The notes under the pieces were generated by a model, which searched no databases, was not told where the DNA came from, and was given only the letters and a program-made list of their open reading frames with translations. 64,000 nucleotides of DNA from Streptomyces sp. I05A-00742 (GTDB taxonomy: Bacteria; Actinomycetota; Actinomycetes; Streptomycetales; Streptomycetaceae): contig NZ_JABETO010000007.1 in assembly GCF_013055795.1 (NCBI RefSeq), positions 85,388-149,387 on the forward strand, in the 5' to 3' direction. Of this stretch, positions 1 to 8,414 are shown piece after piece. The position numbers and the translations under genes are program-made. Every line of letters begins with the position of its first letter. The stretch's first letter is position 1.

Positions 1-35
1 GCCCCCGCACCCCCGAAACCGCGCTCCGCGCGGTT

Positions 36-85
36 GTCCTCAATCGCCGGACGGGCTGAAATCAGCCTGTCCGGCGATTGAGGAC
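36..85. repeat. Palindromic element, hairpin copy 1
   Basis: Two 24-base arms (36-59 and 62-85) are reverse complements with one mismatch. They carry the core CGCCGGACGGGCTG, which recurs near 10.0, 33.1 and 46.5 kb. The hairpin sits directly downstream of the minus-strand MMPL gene, so it may act as its transcription terminator. The preceding 35 bases match the flank of the copies at 33 and 46.5 kb and hold no gene. Confidence 0.75.
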
Positions 86-108
86 GCGCGCCGCAGGGGC
101 GCTACCGG

Positions 109-2268
109 CTAGCGCTGCCCGGAGTAGTACGCCTGGTCCTGCGCGGCGCCGTGCGGAGCGGGCTCCGCCGCGCGCGGGGAGTCCTGGTGGCCGGGCCACC
201 AGGCCTTGTGGCCGAGGAGCGAGGTGACCGTCGGGACGAGCAGCATCGCCATGATGAAGGCGGTGAGCAGGATGCCGAAGGCGACCGCGAAGCCCATCTG
301 CTGGAGCATGGAGTTCTCGGCGAGGAGCAGGACGCCGAAGGTACCGGCGAGGATGATCGCCGCGGCGGAGATCGTCGGGGCGGACTGGGCGACCGCGGTC
401 CGGATGGCCTCGCGTGGGGAGACGCCCTTGCGGATCTCTTCGCGGAGGCGGGCGACCATGAGGATGTTGTAGTCGGTGCCGATGGCGACGACGAAGAGAT
501 AGATGATGACCGGGAGCATGAAGAGCATGCCCTTCTCGCCCTTGAGGTCCTGGAAGAGCCAGACCGTGGAGCCGAGGGTGGCGCCGAAGCCCAGGGCCAC
601 CGCGATCATCAGGTAGATGGGGGCGACGAGGCTGCGGAGCAGCAGGGCCAGGATGATCAGGATCGCGAGACCGGCGACCGGGAAGACCACCTTGTAGTCG
701 TGCTCGACGGCGTTCTCCACATCCGCGAGGACCGCGGAGGTGCCGCCGACCAGGGATTCGGTGCCCTGGGGGGCCGCCTTGTGGGCGGTGTCGCGCAGGT
801 CGCCGCCGGCCAGCTCGATGGCCTCGTCCGCGCTGGGCTTGGCCTTGGTGATCACGCTGAACTGGACGACGGACCGGTCCTTGTTCGGAACGGCCGGGCT
901 GACCTCGGCCACGCCCTCGACGGCCTTGAGCTTGCCGCGGAACGCCTCCAGCCGGCCGTTGTCGATCGGCTGGTTGTCCTTCGACTTGAGGAAGACGTTG
1001 GAGGGGTCGGCCTGGCCGGCGGAGAAGCCCTTCTGGAGGTCCTTCATCGCCTGGACGGACTCCAGCTTCTCGGGGAGCTGGCTCTCCATGTCGAACTGCG
1101 ACTTGAAGCCGAACGCGCCGACGGCGAGGACGGCGAGGACCACGGTGGAGAAGGCCGCCACGAGGCCCGGGCGCCGGGAGACCATGCCGCCGACGCCGTT
1201 GGCCATACGGTTCTTCGGGGTCTTCTTCCACGCCTTCGACGGCCAGAACGCCTTGGTGCCGAGCAGCGAGAAGACGGCGGGGACCAGCGTGAGCGCGGCG
1301 ATCAGGGTCACGCCGACGGCGATCGCCAGCGAGGGGCCCATCGCCTTCATCATGCCCATGGTGGACAGCAGCAGGGCCAGGAAGGAGGCGATGACGGCGC
1401 CGGCGGCGGAGGCGATGGTCTCGCCCACCCGCGCGACCGCCTCGGTCAGGGCCGCCTTGGGCTCGTTGCCCTGCCGCAGCAGCTCCCGGTAGCGGAACAG
1501 CAGGAAGAGGATGTAGTCGGTGCCCACGCCGAAGAGCACCACGATGAGGATCGGGGTGATGCTGGCGTCGGCCTTGAGACCGCCGACGTCGGCGGCGACG
1601 CCGATGAGGCCGTTGGCCACCATGGCGACGAGGGCGATGATGAGGACCGGCAGGAGGGCGATGAGCGGGCTGCGGAAGATGATCCCCAGCAGCACGATGA
1701 TGAGGACCAGCGTCGCCATCATGATCATGCTGTCGGTGTCGCCGGACGACTCCGCCGAGTCGAGGTTGGACGCCGCCTGACCGGTGACGCCCATCTTCAG
1801 CTGCGTGCCCTTGAGCAGCGGCTTGGCGTCCTCGCGAAGCTTCTTGACGGAGTCCGTGACCGTCGTGTCCGACCAGTCCTTCGAGCCGGAGTAGATGTTC
1901 GCGAGCGCGATCTCACCGTTCGGGGAAACCGCCTTCGGGCCGCTCACCACCTTGGATATCTTTTTGTAGTGCTTGTTGTCCAGGCCGGTCGCGACCTTCG
2001 CCACGTCCCGCTGGTCCGCGGCGGTCAGTTTCCCGCCGTCGGCGCGCTTGAACACGGCGATCGCGGCCGCCTGTTCGTCCTGGGGGAAGGCTTTCTCCTG
2101 GAGCTTGCCCGCCTTCACCGATTCGTAGTGGGACGGCAGGAACTCCGCCTGGTCCGTGGTCGACTTCAGACCCGGCGCCAGCGCGATCAACGCCACGGCT
2201 GCGACGACCCAGGCAAGGATCGTGAGCCAGGGCCGGTGGACGGCGAACCGCCCGACTCGTCGGAACAT
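109..2268 (-). CDS. MMPL family membrane transporter
   Basis: This 719-residue protein is an RND-type MMPL permease, expected to export a lipid or other hydrophobic molecule across the cytoplasmic membrane using the proton gradient. It has one membrane segment at about residues 14-32, an outer loop to about 175, a membrane block at 180-337, a second half starting at about 368, another loop to 530, and a final membrane block to about 700. The paired GTDY motifs at 249-252 and 597-600 match the proton-relay Asp-Tyr pairs of the family. The ATG follows a GGGGAG ribosome binding site by about 10 bases. It appears monocistronic with no linked regulator, so the substrate cannot be told from context. 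Confidence 0.92.
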   Translation of the reverse strand: MFRRVGRFAVHRPWLTILAWVVAAVALIALAPGLKSTTDQAEFLPSHYESVKAGKLQEKAFPQDEQAAAIAVFKRADGGKLTAADQRDVAKVATGLDNKHYKKISKVVSGPKAVSPNGEIALANIYSGSKDWSDTTVTDSVKKLREDAKPLLKGTQLKMGVTGQAASNLDSAESSGDTDSMIMMATLVLIIVLLGIIFRSPLIALLPVLIIALVAMVANGLIGVAADVGGLKADASITPILIVVLFGVGTDYILFLLFRYRELLRQGNEPKAALTEAVARVGETIASAAGAVIASFLALLLSTMGMMKAMGPSLAIAVGVTLIAALTLVPAVFSLLGTKAFWPSKAWKKTPKNRMANGVGGMVSRRPGLVAAFSTVVLAVLAVGAFGFKSQFDMESQLPEKLESVQAMKDLQKGFSAGQADPSNVFLKSKDNQPIDNGRLEAFRGKLKAVEGVAEVSPAVPNKDRSVVQFSVITKAKPSADEAIELAGGDLRDTAHKAAPQGTESLVGGTSAVLADVENAVEHDYKVVFPVAGLAILIILALLLRSLVAPIYLMIAVALGFGATLGSTVWLFQDLKGEKGMLFMLPVIIYLFVVAIGTDYNILMVARLREEIRKGVSPREAIRTAVAQSAPTISAAAIILAGTFGVLLLAENSMLQQMGFAVAFGILLTAFIMAMLLVPTVTSLLGHKAWWPGHQDSPRAAEPAPHGAAQDQAYYSGQR

Positions 2269-2464
2269 GGTGTGGAGCTCCCCCTCGGTACGACAGGTGT
2301 TGTTGCGGACTCAGCAGATGGTTCAATGCGGCCCGACAGCGGTATGAATATCCGGTCGGGCATGCCCACGCTAGGGATTTTCTTTACCCGGGTACAACAG
2401 ATCACCGGTGAATCAGGGGAAAATCGGCCCTGGGGTGGGGAACCCCTAGGGAACCCCTCCTCCG

Positions 2465-2490
2465 CTCGGATGAGAGACGTCTCACCCGAG
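2465..2490. promoter_or_regulatory. 26-bp palindrome upstream of the M24 peptidase gene
   Basis: A nearly perfect 26-base palindrome has CTCGG/CCGAG outer arms and a TGAGA-GACG-TCTCA core. It lies about 50 bases before the peptidase start, in the 270-base gap between two divergent genes. It is placed like an operator. The rest of the gap holds nothing I recognise. Confidence 0.4.
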
Positions 2491-2538
2491 AGGTAGAGAT
2501 CACAGGCCGAACATCTCCACCCGGACTACGCTGCCCCC

Positions 2539-3675
2539 ATGGCGCCCTCGTCGATGGAAGCGTTCTCCGGCCCGGAGACCCCCGGGCACTACGCGGCCCG
2601 TATGGACCGTGCCGCGCGGTCCGCCGCCCAGGCGGGCATGGCCGGGCTGATCGTCTCGCCCGGCCCCGACCTGGACTGGCTCTGCGGCTACGGCCCGCCC
2701 GTCACCGAGCGGCTCACCGCGCTGATCGTCGTCCCGGACCGGAGGCCCCTGCTCCTGGTCCCCGAGCTGGAGCGGCCCGACGCGGAAAAGGCGCCCGGCG
2801 CCGCCGCGTTGACGGTCAGCGGCTGGAAGGACGCCGAGAACCCCTACGACGTGCTCGCCGGGCACCTGGAGCCGCACGGCCGCTACGGGGTGTCCGACAA
2901 CACCTGGGCGCTCCACCTGCTGGCCTTCCAGCGGCTGCGGCCCGGCGCGGCGTACGCGGCGCTGACCGAGGCGCTGCCCATGCTGCGCGCGGTCAAGGAC
3001 GCCCACGAGGTCGAGCGGCTCGCGGCGGCGGGCGCGGCGGCCGACGCGATCTACGAGGAGATCGTCCGGCTGCCGTTCGCCGGGCGGCGGGAGCGCGAGG
3101 TGGCCGCCGACCTGGACCGGCTGCTGCGCGAACACGGCCACGACCGGGTGGACTTCACCATCGTCGGTTCCGGTCCCAACAGCGCCAACCCGCACCACGA
3201 CGCGGGGGAGCGGGTGATCGAGGACGGCGACATGGTCGTCATGGACTTCGGCGGGCTGATGGGCGGCTACGGCTCCGACACCACCCGTACGGTGCACGTC
3301 GGCCCGCCGTCCACCGAGGAGCGCAAGGTCCACGACCTGGTGCGGGAGGCGCAGCAGGCGGCGTTCGAGGCGGTGCGGCCGGGGGCCGCCTGCCAGGACG
3401 TCGACCGGGCCGCCCGCCAGGTCATCGCCCGCAACGGCTACGGCGAGTACTTCATCCACCGGACGGGGCACGGCATCGGCGTCACCACGCACGAGCCGCC
3501 GTACATGGTCGAGGGTGAGCACCTGACGCTGGTGCCGGGGATGTGCTTCTCGATCGAGCCGGGGATCTATCTGCCGGGCCGGTTCGGGGTGCGGATCGAG
3601 GACATCGTGGTGTGCACGGAGGAGGGCGGCCGGCGGCTGAACGCCACGGGGCGCGAGCTGCTGGTGGTGGCGTAG
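2539..3675 (+). CDS. M24 family Xaa-Pro dipeptidase/aminopeptidase
   Basis: This 378-residue cytoplasmic metallopeptidase has the pita-bread fold of the aminopeptidase P/prolidase family and should cleave X-Pro peptide bonds. A creatinase-like N-terminal domain spans about 15-150. The catalytic domain carries all five metal ligands: Asp236, Asp247, His311, Glu340 and Glu354, set in MDFGG, GSDTTRT, TGHGIG, SIEPGIY and RIEDIV. The length is usual for the group. No clear ribosome binding site precedes the ATG, so the message may be leaderless or the start may be the ATG five codons later. It converges on the MFS gene with only four bases between the stop codons. Confidence 0.92.
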   Translation: MAPSSMEAFSGPETPGHYAARMDRAARSAAQAGMAGLIVSPGPDLDWLCGYGPPVTERLTALIVVPDRRPLLLVPELERPDAEKAPGAAALTVSGWKDAENPYDVLAGHLEPHGRYGVSDNTWALHLLAFQRLRPGAAYAALTEALPMLRAVKDAHEVERLAAAGAAADAIYEEIVRLPFAGRREREVAADLDRLLREHGHDRVDFTIVGSGPNSANPHHDAGERVIEDGDMVVMDFGGLMGGYGSDTTRTVHVGPPSTEERKVHDLVREAQQAAFEAVRPGAACQDVDRAARQVIARNGYGEYFIHRTGHGIGVTTHEPPYMVEGEHLTLVPGMCFSIEPGIYLPGRFGVRIEDIVVCTEEGGRRLNATGRELLVVA

Positions 3676-3679
3676 CCGC

Positions 3680-5233
3680 TCAGGGTCGCGAGCGTGTCCG
3701 CTGGACGTCGGACGCCCCGCTGACCTCGCCCTCCACCGCCCGGTCGCCGTCCTGGGGCGCCGGCTTCGTGATCAGCACCCAGGCCACGGCCGACGCGGCC
3801 AGCATGATCCCCGACGCCCAGGCCAGCCCGACGTGGAAGCCGTGCACCACGCCGTTCCTGGTGATGGCGGTGCGCACCGCCGGGGTGATGGGGCCGGTGG
3901 CCGCCGCGGTCTTCAGATGGGCGGCGATGTACGCGCCGGCCGTTGAGATGGCGATCGTGTTGAGGAGGGCGGTGCCGATGGAACCGCCCACCTGCTGGCA
4001 GGTGTTGACGGTGGCGGAGGTGACACCGGAGTCGTCCGGGGCCACGCCCTTGGTGGCGGTGTCCATCACGGCCACGAAGATCAGGCCCAGGCCCAGGCCG
4101 AAGAGGATCGTGGACGGCAGCACGTGCGCCACGTAGTCCGCCTTGACGGGCAGGAACGTCAGCAGGAACAGGGCGACGGCGGCCAGCAGGGTCCCCGGAG
4201 TGATCATCAAGCGGGGCGCGACCCGGTGCAGCAGCCGGGACGAGACCTGGGTGCTGGTCAGGACGATCGTCGCGGACATCGGCAGGAACGCCAGGCCGGC
4301 CTCGACGGGGCGGTAGCCGAGGACGTCCTGGAAGTAGTACGTCATGTACAGGAACATCCCGAACATGGCGATCACGGCGAGGGCCAGCGTCAGGAACGCT
4401 CCGGTCCGGTTGCGGTCACGGAGGATGCGCGGGGGCAGCAGCGGGCTGCCGGCCCGGGTCTGCCACCGGCCGAACAGCGCCAGCAGTGCGGCGCCGCCGA
4501 GCAGCATGGCGAGCACGAGGCCGTCGTCCCAGCCGCGAGGCTCGGCCTCGCTGCACCCGTATACGACGGCGACCAGGCCCGTACAGGCCAGCAGGACGCC
4601 GCGGAGGTCCAGCCGGGAGCGCCGCTCGGGGCGGGCGTCGTGCAGGGACCACAGGCCGCCGGCGAAGGCGATGAGGGCGATCGGGGCGTTGACGTACATG
4701 CACCAGCGCCAGTCCAGGTACTCGGTGAGCAGACCGCCCGCCAGCAGGCCGACGGCCGAGCCGGCGCCCGCGATGCCGCTGAACACGCCGAACGCCTTGC
4801 CGCGCTCCCGCGGGTCGGTGAAGGTCGTGGTCAGCAGGGAGAGCGCGGAGGGCGCCAGGAGGGCGGCGAACACGCCCTGGAGCGCCCGGGCCCCGAACAG
4901 CTGCCAGTCCGTCTGCGCGGCGCCGCCCAGCGCCGAGGCGAGGGCGAAGCCGACCAGCCCGGTGAGGAAGGTCCGTTTGCGTCCCACCAGGTCCGCGATC
5001 CGGCCGCCGAGCAGCAGCAGGCCGCCGAAGGCCAGGGTGTAGGCGGTGATCACCCATTGCCGGTTGGTGTCCGACATCGACAGTTCGCGCTGGGCGGACG
5101 GCAGGGCGATGTTCACGATCGTCGCGTCCAGCACGACCATCAGCTGGGCGAGGCCGATGAACACCAGTCCCCACCAGCGGCGGGCGTCGGACGGGGAGCG
5201 GGCGGCGGTGGTCGGTGCGTTCGTGGGGCTCAT
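3680..5233 (-). CDS. MFS transporter, DHA2 (14-TM) drug exporter family
   Basis: This 517-residue integral membrane protein belongs to the DHA2 drug:proton antiporter group and is probably a multidrug or self-resistance exporter. The N-terminus reads into the first helix with the family signature around LDATIVNIALP. The motif GGRIADLVGRKR follows helix 2, and the length fits 14 membrane segments. The C-terminal tail of about 30 residues is charged and cytoplasmic. An AGG lies 8 bases before the ATG. No TetR or MarR gene is adjacent, so neither ligand nor regulation can be inferred. Confidence 0.9.
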   Translation of the reverse strand: MSPTNAPTTAARSPSDARRWWGLVFIGLAQLMVVLDATIVNIALPSAQRELSMSDTNRQWVITAYTLAFGGLLLLGGRIADLVGRKRTFLTGLVGFALASALGGAAQTDWQLFGARALQGVFAALLAPSALSLLTTTFTDPRERGKAFGVFSGIAGAGSAVGLLAGGLLTEYLDWRWCMYVNAPIALIAFAGGLWSLHDARPERRSRLDLRGVLLACTGLVAVVYGCSEAEPRGWDDGLVLAMLLGGAALLALFGRWQTRAGSPLLPPRILRDRNRTGAFLTLALAVIAMFGMFLYMTYYFQDVLGYRPVEAGLAFLPMSATIVLTSTQVSSRLLHRVAPRLMITPGTLLAAVALFLLTFLPVKADYVAHVLPSTILFGLGLGLIFVAVMDTATKGVAPDDSGVTSATVNTCQQVGGSIGTALLNTIAISTAGAYIAAHLKTAAATGPITPAVRTAITRNGVVHGFHVGLAWASGIMLAASAVAWVLITKPAPQDGDRAVEGEVSGASDVQRTRSRP

Positions 5234-5323
5234 CGGGGAACCTCGCAGCCATGGGGTGCAGAAGCTCTCGGATCAGCCTAGGTCCGTCGGGGGACAACCG
5301 CCTCTCGGGTTGCTCGCGCCCCG

Positions 5324-5821
5324 TCAGACCCGGGGAAAGCGGCTCTGGAGCGTCCAGACGACCGGGTTGTCCGCCAGTCCCTCGTGCATGTCGGAGAGGT
5401 CGGCGACGAGGTCGTGCAGGAAGTCCCGGGCCTCGCGGCGGAGCGCGCGGTGGTCGAGGACGAGCGGGGGCTCGTCGGCGGGGACCCAGTCCGCGGTGAC
5501 CTCCACCCAGCCGAAGCGGCGCTCGAAGAGCATGCGGTCGCTGGACTCGGTGAAGTCGAGCTCGGCGTACTGCGGGGCGGACGACCGGGAGCCGCGCGGG
5601 TCGCGGTCCAGCTGCTCGACGATGTCGCACAGGGCCCAGGCGAAGTCCAGTACGGGCACCCATCCCCAGGCTGTGGACAGCTCCCGGTCCTCCTTGGTGT
5701 CGGCGAGGTACACATCGCCGCAGAAGAGGTCGTGCCGCAGCGTCCGGACGTCGGCGGAGCGGTAGTCCGTCTGCGGCGGGTCCGGGAAGCGGCGGGAGAG
5801 CGAGTAGCCGAGGTCGATCAC
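5324..5821 (-). CDS. Uncharacterised soluble protein, 165 aa
   Basis: I do not recognise the family. The protein is 165 residues, acidic and rich in Trp, Asp and Phe, with no signal peptide or membrane segment. Codon use is normal for the chromosome, which supports a real gene. The start is GTG with GGGGA just upstream. It lies between the MFS gene and the protease terminator and probably forms its own unit or follows the protease. Confidence 0.65.
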   Translation of the reverse strand: MIDLGYSLSRRFPDPPQTDYRSADVRTLRHDLFCGDVYLADTKEDRELSTAWGWVPVLDFAWALCDIVEQLDRDPRGSRSSAPQYAELDFTESSDRMLFERRFGWVEVTADWVPADEPPLVLDHRALRREARDFLHDLVADLSDMHEGLADNPVVWTLQSRFPRV

Positions 5822-5841
5822 GTCCCCGATGGTGTCACGGC

Positions 5842-5877
5842 GCCCGTGCCCCCGGCGCGGCGGCCGGGGGCACGGGC
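5842..5877 (-). terminator. Hairpin terminator of the M4 protease gene
   Basis: The 14-base arms 5842-5855 and 5864-5877 (GCCCGTGCCCCCGG and its exact complement) form a strong stem with an 8-base loop. It lies 35 bases after the protease stop codon. Confidence 0.75.
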
Positions 5878-5911
5878 TGCGTGATCACCTGACGTGCGGT
5901 GTGCGGCGGGG

Positions 5912-7525
5912 TTACTTGACGCTGATGGCGGTCCAGGCGGCCGCCACGGCCTTGTACTCCGCGCTGTTGTTGCCGTAGAGCGACGCCGCGGCCTTCAGGG
6001 TGCCGGTGCGTGCCTTGGCGTAGTTGGTGTTCGAGGTGAACTCCGTGGTCAGCGCCTTGTACCAGATCTTCTGGGCCTTGTCCCGGCCGATGCCGGTGAC
6101 CTTGGACCCGTCGGCGGTCGGGCTGTCGTAGGTCACGCCGTTGATCGTCTTCTTTCCGCTGCCCTCGGAGAGCAGGTAGAAGAAGTGGTTGGCCGGACCG
6201 GACGAGTAGTGGACGTCGATCCCGCCGAGGCCGGAGTACCAGCTGTCCTTGGACTTGCCGTCCTTGCTCGGCTTGTCCATGTAGCGCAGCGGCTTGCCGT
6301 TGCCGAAGATGTTGATCTTCTCGCCGATGAGGTAGTCGCCCACGTCGGTCTTGTTGTTGGCGTAGAACTCGGTGGCGGTGCCGAAGATGTCGCTGGTGGC
6401 CTCGTTGAGGCCGCCGGACTCGCCGCTGTACACGAGCTTCGCCGTGGCGGCGGTGACGCCGTGGCTCATCTCGTGCGCCGCCACGTCGAGGGACGTGAGC
6501 GGGTTCTTGTTGCCCTCGCCGTCGCCGTACGTCATGCAGAAGCAGGAGTCGGACCAGAAGGCGTTCACGTAGTTGTTGCCGTAGTGGACGCGCGAGTAGG
6601 CGCCCTTGCCGTCGTTGCGGATGCCGTTGCGGCCGAAGGTGTTCTTGTAGAAGTCCCAGGTGACGGCCGCGCCGTAGTGCGCGTCGACGCCGGCGGTCTG
6701 CCGGCCGCCGCCCCAGGTGTCGCTGCTGTTGGAGTACAGCGAACCGGTGCCGGACTGGCCCTGGTTGAGGTCGTACGTCTTGTGGCCGCCGCGCGCGCCG
6801 TCGGTGAGCTGGTACTGCGAGCCCGACTTGGTGGTGGTCAGCGGAACGGTGCCGCTGTAGGTGCTGGTGCCCGTGCCGGTCTCGATGGCCTCGTGCTGGA
6901 ACAGCTTCTTCCCGGTGGCCGCGTCGGTGACGACGTGCAGCTCGCTCGGGGTGCCGTCCTTCTGCACGCCGGTGACCACGGTCTCGTACGCCAGGACCGG
7001 CTTGCCCTGCGCGGCCCAGACGACCTTGCGCGGGGCCTGCCCGGCGGTCTTGGCGGTCTTCTCCGCCGCGGCGGCGCTCAGCGCCGACTTCTTCGCGTCG
7101 GCCGGGGCGAGGGAGGGGCTCGTCGAGGGCACCGATATGGCCTCGTCGGTCGCCTTGGTGACCGAGCGGCCGCCGCCCTTGGCCTCGTGGACGATCAGGT
7201 CGCCGCCGAGCACGGGCAGCCCGTCGTAGGTGCGCTCGTAGCGCGTGTGCACGGTGCCGTCGGCGTCCTTGACGACGTCGCGGGCGACCAGCTTCTCCTT
7301 GCCCCCCAGCCCGATCTTCGCGGCGGTGGCCGACGCCCCGCCCTGGGCGTCCTGGATCGCCGCGGCGCGCTGGTTCGCGGAGAGCGTCAGTGGCAGGCCT
7401 CCGCTGTCACGATCGCCCGAGGCGCTCGCGCTGCCCGTCTGGACGCCGACGACGACCATCGCCGCGGAGGCGACGAGGGCGGCGGCGCGCAGGGCGGTGG
7501 TGCGGGGGGTGGCGGTGAGTCTCAA
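5912..7525 (-). CDS. Secreted M4 (thermolysin-family) metalloprotease
   Basis: This is an extracellular neutral protease made as a pre-pro-enzyme. From the chosen TTG start (537 residues; GAGGAG seven bases upstream) a signal peptide covers about residues 1-35, with a hydrophobic run and an Ala-Ser-Ala end. An FTP/PepSY propeptide follows to about 215, then the catalytic domain. The zinc motif is HEMSH (His351, Glu352, His355), the third ligand is Glu375 in GGLNEATSD, and the catalytic His439 lies in DVHYSSGPANH. All M4 active-site residues are therefore present. A longer reading from position 7594 adds 23 residues that do not look like a secretion signal. No adjacent inhibitor gene is seen. 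Confidence 0.92.
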   Translation of the reverse strand: MRLTATPRTTALRAAALVASAAMVVVGVQTGSASASGDRDSGGLPLTLSANQRAAAIQDAQGGASATAAKIGLGGKEKLVARDVVKDADGTVHTRYERTYDGLPVLGGDLIVHEAKGGGRSVTKATDEAISVPSTSPSLAPADAKKSALSAAAAEKTAKTAGQAPRKVVWAAQGKPVLAYETVVTGVQKDGTPSELHVVTDAATGKKLFQHEAIETGTGTSTYSGTVPLTTTKSGSQYQLTDGARGGHKTYDLNQGQSGTGSLYSNSSDTWGGGRQTAGVDAHYGAAVTWDFYKNTFGRNGIRNDGKGAYSRVHYGNNYVNAFWSDSCFCMTYGDGEGNKNPLTSLDVAAHEMSHGVTAATAKLVYSGESGGLNEATSDIFGTATEFYANNKTDVGDYLIGEKINIFGNGKPLRYMDKPSKDGKSKDSWYSGLGGIDVHYSSGPANHFFYLLSEGSGKKTINGVTYDSPTADGSKVTGIGRDKAQKIWYKALTTEFTSNTNYAKARTGTLKAAASLYGNNSAEYKAVAAAWTAISVK

Positions 7526-7802
7526 CTCTGTCTCCTCTGAGGGGGGTTCGGGCAGCCCTGGGTGAGGCCGCCCGTTGATGCGTGAGAGGTGCACGAGTGA
7601 ATCGAGGAGAGCGTGCCATCTACTGAGCGTTTTTGACAGGGGCGCAACAAGGATGTGATCTGCTGTTATCGGAAAGGGGTCAGTTCTGGTCGGAGTTGAT
7701 GGATCAGGTTTAAGAAAGGCAGAGTTGGGACTGGAGTGACTGGTGTGGCGTTCACGGGGCGCCGCGAAGACGGTCGCGGGACGTCCCGCGGGAGGGAGAG
7801 GC

Positions 7803-8360
7803 GTGCAGGTCAGGACCTACGCGGACGGGTGCGTTCCGGCGGAGTTGGCCGCGCGGGCGGAAGCGTTGCGCGCACAGGTGTGGACCGGTGGCGGACCGCC
7901 CGATCCCGAGCTGCGCCCGGTCGCGATGCTGCTCGTCTCGCCGGAGGGCGAGGTCACGGCCGCGCTGGACGTTCTGTCGAAGGACATCGACCACGCGGGG
8001 CGGCGCTACCGCGCCGCCGGGCTCAGCGCGGTCGTCACGGACCGGGCGCACCGGGGCAGGGGGCACGGGCGGCGGCTCGTCGCCGCCGCCCGTGCGTGGA
8101 TCGCCGCCGACGGGGCCGACCTGGGGCTCTTCACCTGCGACCGCCCGCTGCGCCCCTTCTACGAGAGCGCCGGCTGGGAGGCCCTGGAGGGCACCGTCCT
8201 CGTCGGCGGAACGCCGGGGGATCCGTTCCCGAGCGACGGGCCCGGCTTCGACAAAGTCACCATGGCCGGATTCTTCACCGCCCGGGGGCGGCGTGACGCG
8301 GGGGCGTTCCGTGGGTGCCGCATCGGTCTCTACCCGGGTGATATCGACCGGTTGTGGTGA
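7803..8360 (+). CDS. GNAT family N-acetyltransferase
   Basis: This 185-residue protein has the GNAT fold and should transfer an acetyl group from acetyl-CoA to an amine that I cannot name. The acetyl-CoA loop is visible as RAHRGRGHGRRL at about residues 80-92, preceded by the usual beta-4 strand, and the C-terminal half keeps FYESAGW, typical of the last helix and strand. The GTG at 7803 is preceded by GGAGGG. A longer reading from a GTG at 7743 is possible but its extra 20 residues are basic and unlike the family. Confidence 0.8.
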   Translation: MQVRTYADGCVPAELAARAEALRAQVWTGGGPPDPELRPVAMLLVSPEGEVTAALDVLSKDIDHAGRRYRAAGLSAVVTDRAHRGRGHGRRLVAAARAWIAADGADLGLFTCDRPLRPFYESAGWEALEGTVLVGGTPGDPFPSDGPGFDKVTMAGFFTARGRRDAGAFRGCRIGLYPGDIDRLW

Positions 8361-8414
8361 ACTGCGCGGTGGCGGGGGCCTCTTGGGCGCGCCGGTTGTC
8401 TTTGAGGGCTCCGG

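Noticed and set aside
151..2496. A 781-codon plus-strand open frame opposite the first MMPL gene
   Set aside because: It is His/Asp/Gly/Arg-rich with no domain and mirrors a well-supported membrane transporter; an effect of high GC.
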